A DNA stretch of 44,584 nucleotides, taken from positions 1-44,584 of IMG/VR virus record IMGVR_UViG_3300028024_000183. One strand, given 5' to 3'. Each line of letters begins with the position of its first letter. Within the stretch, counting starts at the first letter, position 1. This DNA comes from a virus. Of this stretch, positions 1 through 6,259 are shown piece by piece. Below the pieces are notes generated by a model that worked only from the letters and a program-made list of their open reading frames with translations, was not told the origin of the DNA and searched no databases. Position numbers and translations under genes: made by a program.

Positions 1-1143
1 CTACCGCCTCTTGTAGCGCCGCAGCACGGTGACGCAGTCCCGCAGCGCCTGCGCGGCGGCGTCCATCTCTTCCTCCGTATTGAAGGGGCACAGGCTGAAA
101 CGCAGCGCGCCCTCCAGCCGCGCGCCCGTGAAACCCATCGCGGCGAGCACGCGGCTGCCGCCTTTCTTGTGCGCGGAGCAGGCCGAGCCCGTGGAGACGT
201 AGACGCCCTTTTCCTCCAGCGCGTGCAGCAGCACTTCGCCGCGCACGCCCAGGAAGGAAACGTTGAGTATGTGCGGCGCGCCGCTCTCGGCCGGAGGACC
301 ATTGAGTACGGTATCGGGTATGGAGAGAATGTTTTTGGCGAGGCGCACCTTGCAGGCGCGCATCCGGGAGACCCATTCGCTCTGGTTGGCCCGGTAAGCC
401 GCGAGCGCGGCGTCCATCCCCATGACGCCGGGGACGTTGGTGGTGCCGCTTCGCAGCCCCTGCTCCTGCCCGCCGCCGATGAGGCCGCCGGCAAACGGCG
501 TTCCCTGGCGCACGTAGAGCGCGCCAATCCCCTTGGGGCCGTGGAACTTGTGGCCGCTGATGGAGTAGAAATCGCAGGGCGGCTTGCCGAACGGCACCTT
601 GCAGAACGCCTGTACGCCGTCCACATGCAGCAGCGCCCCCGGGGCGAGTTTATGGATGGCGGAATAGGCGCGGCCGATGTCGTTGACGGCGCCCGTCTCG
701 TTGTTGATGTGCATGATGGATACGAGCGACGTATTCGGTCGGAGCGCCGCCTCCAGCGCGTCCAGCCGCACGGCGCCCGTTGCGTCCACGTCCAGGTACG
801 TTACGGAGTAACCGAGCTTCTCCATATAGCGGAATACCTCGAACACCGAGGCGTGCTCTACCTTTACGGTAACCAGCCTGCCGCGCTCGCGCCTTATCTT
901 CTGGGAGCCGAGCACCGCCATGTTGTTGGATTCCGTGCCGCCGGAGGTGTAGACGATCTCGGCGGGCGATGATCCGAGCGCCGCGGCGAGCCGCGCGCGG
1001 GCGTCGTTGACGCCATGTTCCACCTGTACCGCGGGGCCGTATGCGCTGGAAGGGTTAAAGAAACCGCTGTCAAAGCTTTTCCACACGGCTTCCGCCGTTT
1101 GCTGGAGCGGACGCGTGGTGGCGCTGTTATCGAGATAAATCAA
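1..1143 (-). CDS. Cysteine desulfurase (NifS/IscS family)
   Basis: A PLP-dependent fold-type I aminotransferase-like enzyme that takes sulfur from L-cysteine as an enzyme persulfide for Fe-S clusters or tRNA thiolation. The protein shows the IYLDNSATT start typical of the family, YTSGGTESNN, the PLP-lysine motif SGHKFHGPKG near residue 199, and the persulfide cysteine in STGSACSAHK near residue 322. The open frame extends upstream to 1332, but that extension is low complexity and unlike the family. I place the start at a TTG codon (1143-1141), nine bases after GGAG at 1153-1156, which gives 380 residues, the usual length. It is a host gene outside the prophage. IscS versus a dedicated tRNA-modifying paralogue cannot be decided here. 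Confidence 0.93.
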   Translation of the reverse strand: MIYLDNSATTRPLQQTAEAVWKSFDSGFFNPSSAYGPAVQVEHGVNDARARLAAALGSSPAEIVYTSGGTESNNMAVLGSQKIRRERGRLVTVKVEHASVFEVFRYMEKLGYSVTYLDVDATGAVRLDALEAALRPNTSLVSIMHINNETGAVNDIGRAYSAIHKLAPGALLHVDGVQAFCKVPFGKPPCDFYSISGHKFHGPKGIGALYVRQGTPFAGGLIGGGQEQGLRSGTTNVPGVMGMDAALAAYRANQSEWVSRMRACKVRLAKNILSIPDTVLNGPPAESGAPHILNVSFLGVRGEVLLHALEEKGVYVSTGSACSAHKKGGSRVLAAMGFTGARLEGALRFSLCPFNTEEEMDAAAQALRDCVTVLRRYKRR

Positions 1144-1660
1144 GTCAATCAACTCCAATCGCGCGGGACGCACAGCCTCCCTGCACGTTGCGCGTATCAC
1201 GAAGCGCCGGCTCGGGGAAGACGGCCTTCTGCCTGTATAGTATGCCAAAGCGTGCGCCGTTGCCAAACGGATGCATGCCCCGAACCCAAAACAAGGCGAG
1301 CCGGTTTCGGGCGGATTTATTATACCATACAACGCGCCCCGGCAAAAGCGGCGCGGTATTTGTTCTAAAAAGGGGATTTATTCTGAAAAGGGGCAGCCCG
1401 GCGGGGAGGGGCCGCCGCCATGAAAAGAGCGTGGAACGTGCATGGTTTGAGAATTTTTCGCTTCCAGTCCTCCGGCGAGGGGCCGGCGCTCTGAAAAGAG
1501 CGCGGGCCGTACCACGGAATGGTCCCGCGCCGCGCCCCGAACGAAACGCGGACGTGCCTCTGTGCCTCTAAACGGCCCCGCGCCGCAGGCCCAAAAAGGC
1601 GCGCGGGCCGGGCCGTGAAAAGGGCATATTCCCCAGGCGCTGAAAGGCTTTCCCGCTTGC
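1144..1660. other. Non-coding host intergenic region with short dispersed repeats
   Basis: No convincing gene was found in this GC-rich stretch between the desulfurase and the tRNA genes. The motif TGAAAAG followed by a G-rich run recurs at 1384, 1421, 1492 and 1616, with GC-rich palindromic pieces between copies. Open frames crossing it have low-complexity Arg/Pro/Ala-rich products and no ribosome binding sites. Confidence 0.5.
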
Positions 1661-1689
1661 TTGACAGGGCAGATTCGTTTTGTTATAAT
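1661..1689 (+). promoter_or_regulatory. Consensus sigma-70 promoter for the tRNA-Ser pair
   Basis: A perfect TTGACA (1661-1666) and a perfect TATAAT (1684-1689) are separated by exactly 17 bases. Transcription should start near 1696, just before the first tRNA, so both serine tRNAs are probably transcribed together. Confidence 0.9.
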
Positions 1690-1709
1690 GCAAACGTTCC
1701 TGCTTTCCG

Positions 1710-1798
1710 GGAGAGATGTCCGAGTGGTTTATGGAGCTGGTCCTGAAAACCAGTGATGCCGCAAGGCACCGGGGGTTCGAATCCCTCTCTCTCCGCCA
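1710..1798 (+). tRNA. tRNA-Ser (anticodon TGA)
   Basis: The acceptor stem GGAGAGA pairs with TCTCTCC, and CCA is encoded. The anticodon stem ctggt/accag (1737-1741 and 1749-1753) holds the loop cctgaaa with TGA at 1744-1746. A long variable arm and GGTTCGAATCC in the T arm are typical of a class II serine tRNA. Confidence 0.97.
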
Positions 1799-1822
1799 TA
1801 TTTCCACACACGACAGAGGCTT

Positions 1823-1914
1823 GGAGAAGTACCCAAGCGGCTCAAGGGGCTCCCCTGCTAAGGGAGTAGACTGGGGTAACCGGTGCGAGGGTTCAAATCC
1901 CTCCTTCTCCGCCA
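1823..1914 (+). tRNA. tRNA-Ser (anticodon GCT), probable integration target
   Basis: The acceptor stem GGAGAAG pairs with CTTCTCC, and CCA ends at 1914. The anticodon stem ctccc/gggag encloses ctgctaa, with GCT at 1857-1859. The long variable arm and T arm GGTTCAAATCC fit tRNA-Ser. Phage genes begin immediately downstream, and a tyrosine recombinase sits at the far end of the prophage, so the 3' end of this tRNA is the likely attachment site. Confidence 0.96.
1886..1914. other. Putative attL core (3' end of tRNA-Ser)
   Basis: Inferred only. Tyrosine integrases often use the T arm and acceptor 3' end of a tRNA as the core, and the phage copy would restore the gene. The matching attR should lie beyond 44584, so the core cannot be delimited here. 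Confidence 0.4.
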
Positions 1915-1960
1915 AGTGGCCGAATGCTAGATAATATCTACAATCCGGCCACTTTCTTTT
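1914..1960 (+). terminator. Rho-independent terminator of the tRNA-Ser operon
   Basis: AAGTGGCCG (1914-1922) pairs with CGGCCACTT (1946-1954) across a 23-base AT-rich loop and is followed by TCTTTT. It begins at the last tRNA base, so this stem may belong to the phage-host joint. Confidence 0.7.
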
Positions 1961-2021
1961 ATTCCCGGACTTTATATCTGCCCGTCAAAAATCCTGAAAA
2001 GTTTCCCAAAAAGACACAACG

Positions 2022-2065
2022 CTACTAACGCTACTACTCACAGAAACGAAATCTACTACTAACGC
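2022..2065. repeat. Direct repeats near attL, possible integrase arm sites
   Basis: CTACTAACGC occurs exactly at 2022-2031 and 2056-2065, with a partial copy (CTACTACTCA) directly after the first. The surroundings (1960-2080) are AT-richer and carry no gene. Short direct repeats next to a crossover site are the usual form of arm-type sites of tyrosine integrases. This is inference from position and form only. Confidence 0.4.
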
Positions 2066-2070
2066 CATTA

Positions 2071-2108
2071 CTTACAAAGAACCCCCGCTACCACATCGGC
2101 AGCGGGGG
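2071..2108 (-). terminator. Terminator at the end of the late operon (distal)
   Basis: CCCCCGCT (2082-2089) pairs with AGCGGGGG (2101-2108) over an 11-base loop. On the minus strand it is followed by TTCTTTG. It lies after the holin gene and would stop late transcription before the host tRNAs. Confidence 0.65.
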
Positions 2109-2120
2109 AAACGAAAGGAG

Positions 2121-2152
2121 GCCCATCCTAGGGATGAAGGCCCCGGATGGGC
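2121..2152 (-). terminator. Hairpin directly after the holin stop codon
   Basis: GCCCATCC (2121-2128) pairs with GGATGGGC (2145-2152). It touches the holin stop codon, and its minus-strand tail is CTCCTTTCG. With the next hairpin it forms a tandem terminator pair. Confidence 0.55.
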
Positions 2153-2437
2153 TTATTTGGTATCGGGCTTGGTGCCCGCCGCGGCATCATATGCGCCGTT
2201 GCTCGCCAAGCTCACCACCACGGCGTTGACGAAGCAAAGTATAGCATTGTCTGCGGTTAGGCTGCCCGTGAAGAACGTGCCGGCAAGCAGCACAAGCACG
2301 GCGATGATGTAGCTGGTGATGCGGGTGGGAATCTTGTCAATGAAGCCCACGCCTTTGAGCATCTGCGTGAAGAACCCGGTCGCCAATAGCGCGCCGGAGT
2401 AAGTGGCGAGGTTCGCCCAAGTGAAAAAGTCGTTCAT
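2153..2437 (-). CDS. Phage holin
   Basis: A 94-residue protein with two hydrophobic stretches, roughly residues 10-30 (around SGALLATGFFTQMLKG) and 41-60 (SYIIAVLVLLAGTFF), and a short charged tail. The pattern ATYSGALLATGFFTQMLKG resembles holins found next to endolysins in Firmicutes phages, which form the membrane lesion that times lysis. GGAGGG lies just before the ATG. It is the last gene of the late operon, next to the XhlA-like gene and the endolysin. The family assignment is by pattern and position. Confidence 0.85.
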   Translation of the reverse strand: MNDFFTWANLATYSGALLATGFFTQMLKGVGFIDKIPTRITSYIIAVLVLLAGTFFTGSLTADNAILCFVNAVVVSLASNGAYDAAAGTKPDTK

Positions 2438-2447
2438 AATACCCTCC

Positions 2448-2669
2448 TTATTTTATGATCTGTCCTATGAAGTACCCAACCACGCCCGCGGCCACAAGCC
2501 CTATAATTTGGCCCACGAGCGCATCCCATCGCCGCCCGTCTTTCCCCTCCAATGCGCGCAGGCGGGTTTCGTGATCTTTCAGCCCGTCGAGGGTGGCATC
2601 AAGCTTTTCTTCCATCCTCCCGAGGGACTTCTCGATCTCGCGCATTCTCTCCTCCATCGTCTGTTCCAT
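2448..2669 (-). CDS. XhlA-like lysis-associated membrane protein
   Basis: A 73-residue protein with a strongly charged amphipathic coiled coil (residues 1-48, many EEK/RMEEKL heptads) and a single C-terminal membrane segment (about 54-72, IIGLVAAGVVGYFIGQIIK). This is the layout of the haemolysin XhlA/BhlA family, which sits beside the endolysin and works with the holin. The open frame continues upstream inside the endolysin gene, but the ATG at 2669 follows GAGGTGG and lies 10 bases after the endolysin stop, so I use it. Confidence 0.8.
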   Translation of the reverse strand: MEQTMEERMREIEKSLGRMEEKLDATLDGLKDHETRLRALEGKDGRRWDALVGQIIGLVAAGVVGYFIGQIIK

Positions 2670-2679
2670 AGTTTCCACC

Positions 2680-4503
2680 TCAGCCGTTATTGACAAATCC
2701 CAGCGCCGCCCACGTCTTATCCGTGCACACGTCGCTCGGCATGCCCAGCCCCGCATTGACCCTTGCGACCGCTGCCGCTGTCTTGGACCCGTAATCCCCA
2801 TCGCAAACGAGGCGTTCCCCGTAGCGCAGGTTAAGGGCTATCTGCAACATCCGCACCAGATACGCGCGCTTGTCTCCCCGCGTAATGTCGAACAGCGAGG
2901 GAAGTGCAACGTCCTCCCGCAGGCGGATGATCGCGCACACGCACTTATCGTACTTGTTGAGCGGTACCCGGCAACACTTCTCACGGTTGTTGGCCGTCTG
3001 GATAAGGTTGAGAGCGTCCTTGTCCACCATGGCGACATGCGTAATTTTGTTGGCGCGGGGCGTGTCTTTTAACCCGAAGAAAACGAGATCCCCTTCCCGC
3101 GCGCCGTAGGTGGAGAGAAGCCCGGCCTTGCTCGGCAGGTTTTTGCCGATGGTGGAGCGCGTCGAGGGGTATATCAGGTCAAACCCCGCCGCGTCAACCT
3201 CGGAAGTGGAGTTACGCAGCTCCGCGCCCACTTTCAGCAGCGGGAACCCAGCGGCCGCATACACCGCCGCAACGAAGCTGGAGCAGTCGAACGAGCCGCC
3301 CGGATAGATATTGTCGCGCCTGTCCTGCGAGTAGTCCGTGCCGATCAGGGAGGCGGCGGCGTCCAGTGCGGCGGCGATCACCCTTTCCCTAACGGTTGTC
3401 GGTGTCGGCATAACGGGCGTTGTACTGGGCATCATGTCCAGTGCCGCCCACGTCTTGGGACCGATTATCCCATCCGCGACAAGGCCGTGGGATGCTTGAA
3501 ATGCGGTCACGGCCGCGAGCGTCTTTGCCCCAAAATCACCGTCCACCGCGAGCGCCGCGCCATGCTCGTTGAGCAATGCCTGCGCCTGCTTGACATACGC
3601 ACCCGTGGAACCCTTGCGTAGCGTCGGGCGAACTGTATTCACCGGTGTTCCCTCCTTTGTGATCAATGCCTTGATGACGGCCGGCGTCTGCATGCTCACA
3701 ACCCCCCAGCCTGTATCCGGGTCGCGTCCATTCGCGCCGAGATCTGCGGCCAGCGCCTTGGCGATCTCGTAGGCTTCATCGTCCGTGGGCCAGCGGCCCT
3801 TGACGGAACGAAAAACCTCCCCGATCAGGACGCGCTTGCTCGTCAAAATCGGAATTGTGAAACTGGTGCCGCTCATGACTGTATGGTAGCCAAGCGTGGT
3901 AAGGTTGAGAACATATACGGAGTATTCGTCAGAAAAGTCTATCATTTCGGACGCCGACGATTGGGGATCGCGCCTGCCGTCCTCGGTCAGCCCTGCCGCC
4001 GTCCACACGTCGTATATGCAGGCGGGATACAGGCTTGTTTCCAGCGCGTCCGTGTTGCCCGCGGATGCCATCACAACGCCGCCAGCAGCCGTAATCATAT
4101 CCACGGCCGCGTTGTAGCGGGCCGCGAGCGGATCAGCCGGATTGAGCATGGACGTGAGCGACATATTGACGATGCTGAAAGCCCCGCTCCTATCGGCTTT
4201 GATGGCCTGCGCTACCGCCTCAAGCCCCGCAACGATGGGTTCCGTGGGATTGCCGCGGGCGTTATCCTCCACGCGCACGGATATGATTACCGCGTCCGGG
4301 AGCCACCGGCGAATGACCGAGGCAACGTATGTTTCGTGGTCCCCGTCGTCAGTAAGGCTGTTTGGCGTGAAAGCGACAACATTTTTCAGAGGTCCCACGG
4401 GGCGCACGCCGGTTCCGACGACGTAAACCCTTGCTCCCTTGCCGGTAAACCCGGCCGCTTGGTATGCGGCGCGGGCGGCATCGTTCAACTCTTTGATGTT
4501 CAT
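2680..4503 (-). CDS. Multidomain endolysin: subtilase-like + PG-binding + NlpC/P60 + PG-binding
   Basis: A 607-residue cell-wall hydrolase. Residues 20-285 form a subtilase (S8) fold with His56 (DHETYVAS), oxyanion Asn150 (ASAGN) and Ser214 (SGTSFTIP). The position of the catalytic Asp (normally I-D-T-G-V) reads V-G-T-G-V with Gly30, so the serine-protease triad is incomplete. Residues 293-356 are a peptidoglycan-binding type 1 repeat. Residues 372-530 are an NlpC/P60 peptidase with Cys407 (FDCSSF) and His489 (THVAM). Residues 535-603 form a second peptidoglycan-binding-like unit. NlpC/P60 endopeptidases cleave peptidoglycan stem peptides and are the likely lytic activity here; the role of the subtilase-like domain is unknown. 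The start follows GGAGG and overlaps the upstream gene by ATGA. Confidence 0.9.
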   Translation of the reverse strand: MNIKELNDAARAAYQAAGFTGKGARVYVVGTGVRPVGPLKNVVAFTPNSLTDDGDHETYVASVIRRWLPDAVIISVRVEDNARGNPTEPIVAGLEAVAQAIKADRSGAFSIVNMSLTSMLNPADPLAARYNAAVDMITAAGGVVMASAGNTDALETSLYPACIYDVWTAAGLTEDGRRDPQSSASEMIDFSDEYSVYVLNLTTLGYHTVMSGTSFTIPILTSKRVLIGEVFRSVKGRWPTDDEAYEIAKALAADLGANGRDPDTGWGVVSMQTPAVIKALITKEGTPVNTVRPTLRKGSTGAYVKQAQALLNEHGAALAVDGDFGAKTLAAVTAFQASHGLVADGIIGPKTWAALDMMPSTTPVMPTPTTVRERVIAAALDAAASLIGTDYSQDRRDNIYPGGSFDCSSFVAAVYAAAGFPLLKVGAELRNSTSEVDAAGFDLIYPSTRSTIGKNLPSKAGLLSTYGAREGDLVFFGLKDTPRANKITHVAMVDKDALNLIQTANNREKCCRVPLNKYDKCVCAIIRLREDVALPSLFDITRGDKRAYLVRMLQIALNLRYGERLVCDGDYGSKTAAAVARVNAGLGMPSDVCTDKTWAALGFVNNG

Positions 4504-4628
4504 ACGCCCGCCTCCATCGCGGCTTGCACTGCCGCCTTGTACTCCGCGTCCTTAATATCATCCGCTGTGATCTGCCCGCGTCGTATGAGACCTAGCAGGA
4601 TTTGCACCTTACGCTCATCCGTCGTCAC
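4500..4628 (-). CDS. Small XkdX-like phage protein
   Basis: A 42-codon frame beginning with GTG, six bases after GGGAGGG. Its product includes LLGLIRRGQITADDI and ends in MEAGV. Its stop overlaps the endolysin start (ATGA), and its start overlaps the stop of the gene before it (GTGA), so it sits in a tight coupling chain. Very short proteins with a helix, G-x-I-T and a second helix are typical of XkdX-type proteins between fibre and lysis genes. The function of that family is not established, and the resemblance here is loose. Confidence 0.65.
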   Translation of the reverse strand: MTTDERKVQILLGLIRRGQITADDIKDAEYKAAVQAAMEAGV

Positions 4629-4906
4629 AGCAATCCCTCCCTCGTTAGCTCGGCGATTAACAAAAAATCTACATCGTCTCGCATTGTCGCCATCGGGTCC
4701 GGCTGCAGATCAGACACGGGGTATACCGGCTCCGTCACCGTGGGCTCCGGGCCCCATGCCGCAAGTACCTGCGTCACGATCTCGGGCGGGCATTCAGCCG
4801 TCAGCTGCGCGCGCCCGCGGGCGCTGTTGATGTAGGCGCGCATACCGTACTCGGCGGACTGTATGGATACACTGGATATGCGCAAGGACCCCTCGTTAAT
4901 TTCCAT
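4625..4906 (-). CDS. Hypothetical protein downstream of the fibre gene
   Basis: A 93-residue protein I do not recognise. The ATG at 4906 lies six bases after AGGAGG; an in-frame ATG nearer the Shine-Dalgarno would leave no spacing. The stop overlaps the GTG of the next gene. Its middle carries a hydrophilic Pro-rich stretch, and it ends in an acidic/Leu helix (DDVDFLLIAELTREGLL). Genes here often encode fibre chaperones or short tail accessory proteins, but nothing in the sequence proves either. Confidence 0.7.
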   Translation of the reverse strand: MEINEGSLRISSVSIQSAEYGMRAYINSARGRAQLTAECPPEIVTQVLAAWGPEPTVTEPVYPVSDLQPDPMATMRDDVDFLLIAELTREGLL

Positions 4907-4916
4907 GACCATCCTC

Positions 4917-6197
4917 CTATGCCGTATGGTACGGGATAGCCATCCCGTATGCCCCAAAACTATCCGTGATTTCGGTCGCCTGTACTATCGTGCTTCCGGC
5001 GTTGTTGTACGAAAATACTGCATATGTTGCGCCGCCTTGCGCGTACACGACTAGGTCTTTTGTTGCCGTTGTCCCTTCGATGTATCCGACCAATCCTGAC
5101 GCCTCAGAGCCAGTTGCAAACGGCAGACCGCCAATACAGACCTGACCGTTCATGCCGCCCCTATTGCTGATCTTGATTGACGCCTGTAAAAATACAAAAT
5201 TTCCAATTTTTATATAATGTCCATCGTGTCTGATATATGCCGGAGATCCCGGCGTGCTTGCGCCGTATAGTGTCGGCGTCCATGTGCCCGAGGTGATCAA
5301 CGGCGCATAATCCCATGCGTTCCATGCCCCCGATACCCGCCTGCGCTTGCATATCTGCGACCCCTCGTCGCTGCACACGTATATTTGCACGGTCTGCGAG
5401 CCACCAGCGGATACAATTAATATGCCGCCATTAGTTGTGGGCTTATCTGTGACGGCTTGACCGATATGATATACGCCCGGCTCTGTGATGGCGGTAAGAG
5501 ACCCGCTCTGCACAAAGCCGGTTGCGGCCGCGCTCAGCGCTGCACGTGCCGCCGCCATGTCCGCGCCGATGCCGCCCTGCGGGATGCCGATTATGCCGTC
5601 ATGGTTCGGGTCGTACGTCGCGGTGAGCATGTCGCCCGCACCACCACCTGCGGCAGCGATCAGCAGCCAGTACGCAGGATTGGGCGGCGGGTTGCCCGTG
5701 GTGGTCGTGATGCAGATGTAAGAGGAGCCGTTCAGCACGGCCTTGTTAAGGGGGATGTAAGTCTTGGCGTTGTGGTAATTCTCGTATACCTGAAAAGCTG
5801 CCAGCGCGTTATGCTCGTCCGTGCTTTCCGCGCCCCCGTCGTCGTACAGGACATCCTCAACCTCAATGCTAAAGCGCGGGCTCGCCAGCATTTCGTCATC
5901 AGCGCCGTAAATCGTGAACTCGCACTGGACCGTTCCGGCCGCAGAAATGGTCTGCGTAGTGATGAGGTATTCAATTGAGCTGCCGTTGATGGCGCAGGAA
6001 TTGAAAAGCTGGGTACCGTCCGACTTGATGCCCTTGAAAACCACCGTCATGGTATCGTCAAGCTCAAAGGGCTTTCCGCCCGAAAGAATGGTCGCGGAGA
6101 TAAGGCGGGACTTGGTATCATTCCGCTTGACATTGATGCTTTCCTGTTCGCCGTATTTCGTGGCATCAAGCCGAATTTTATGTACGATGGGATTCAA
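4917..6197 (-). CDS. Receptor-binding / tail fibre protein with BppU-type N-terminus
   Basis: A 426-residue protein. Residues 1-120 resemble the BppU (DUF2479) N-terminal domain that anchors fibres to phage baseplates or tails: a conserved KRNDTKSR motif, then beta strands with TMTVVFKGIKSDG and an acidic end. A linker with an IGIPQGGIGA motif follows, then a region like the pyocin-knob fold (PGVYHIG, WNAWDYAP), and a beta-rich C-terminal domain likely to contact the host surface. The frame is open from a GTG at 6230, but the TTG at 6197 follows GGGGAGG at good spacing and gives a normal N-terminus. It is the only fibre candidate in the window. Confidence 0.8.
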   Translation of the reverse strand: MNPIVHKIRLDATKYGEQESINVKRNDTKSRLISATILSGGKPFELDDTMTVVFKGIKSDGTQLFNSCAINGSSIEYLITTQTISAAGTVQCEFTIYGADDEMLASPRFSIEVEDVLYDDGGAESTDEHNALAAFQVYENYHNAKTYIPLNKAVLNGSSYICITTTTGNPPPNPAYWLLIAAAGGGAGDMLTATYDPNHDGIIGIPQGGIGADMAAARAALSAAATGFVQSGSLTAITEPGVYHIGQAVTDKPTTNGGILIVSAGGSQTVQIYVCSDEGSQICKRRRVSGAWNAWDYAPLITSGTWTPTLYGASTPGSPAYIRHDGHYIKIGNFVFLQASIKISNRGGMNGQVCIGGLPFATGSEASGLVGYIEGTTATKDLVVYAQGGATYAVFSYNNAGSTIVQATEITDSFGAYGMAIPYHTA

Positions 6198-6246
6198 CGT
6201 GTCCGCCTCCCCTTGCCTAAACGATAGCACCTTATAGGGGGGGCAT

Positions 6247-6259
6247 GCCCCCCAGTTCT
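6247..6259 (-). promoter_or_regulatory. G-rich 13-bp motif, copy 1 of 3
   Basis: AGAACTGGGGGGC on the minus strand, overlapping the stop codon of the giant gene and lying upstream of the fibre gene. The same 13 bases occur at 20704-20716 and 26238-26250, always on the coding strand and always before a gene block. Its function is unknown. In this copy the G run continues into a G6CATGC6 palindrome. Confidence 0.5.

Noticed and set aside
1568-1915. Minus-strand frame across the tRNA genes
   Set aside because: It translates the antisense of two tRNAs (contains the familiar RRERDSNPRC-type artefact).
3883-4830. 315-codon plus-strand open frame
   Set aside because: It is antisense to the endolysin and the small genes before it, has a low-complexity Arg/Val/Ala-rich product, and no ribosome binding site.
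6236-6253. GGGGGGCATGCCCCCC palindrome as a terminator
   Set aside because: The loop would be too small and no T-run follows on either strand; listed instead as part of the G-rich motif.
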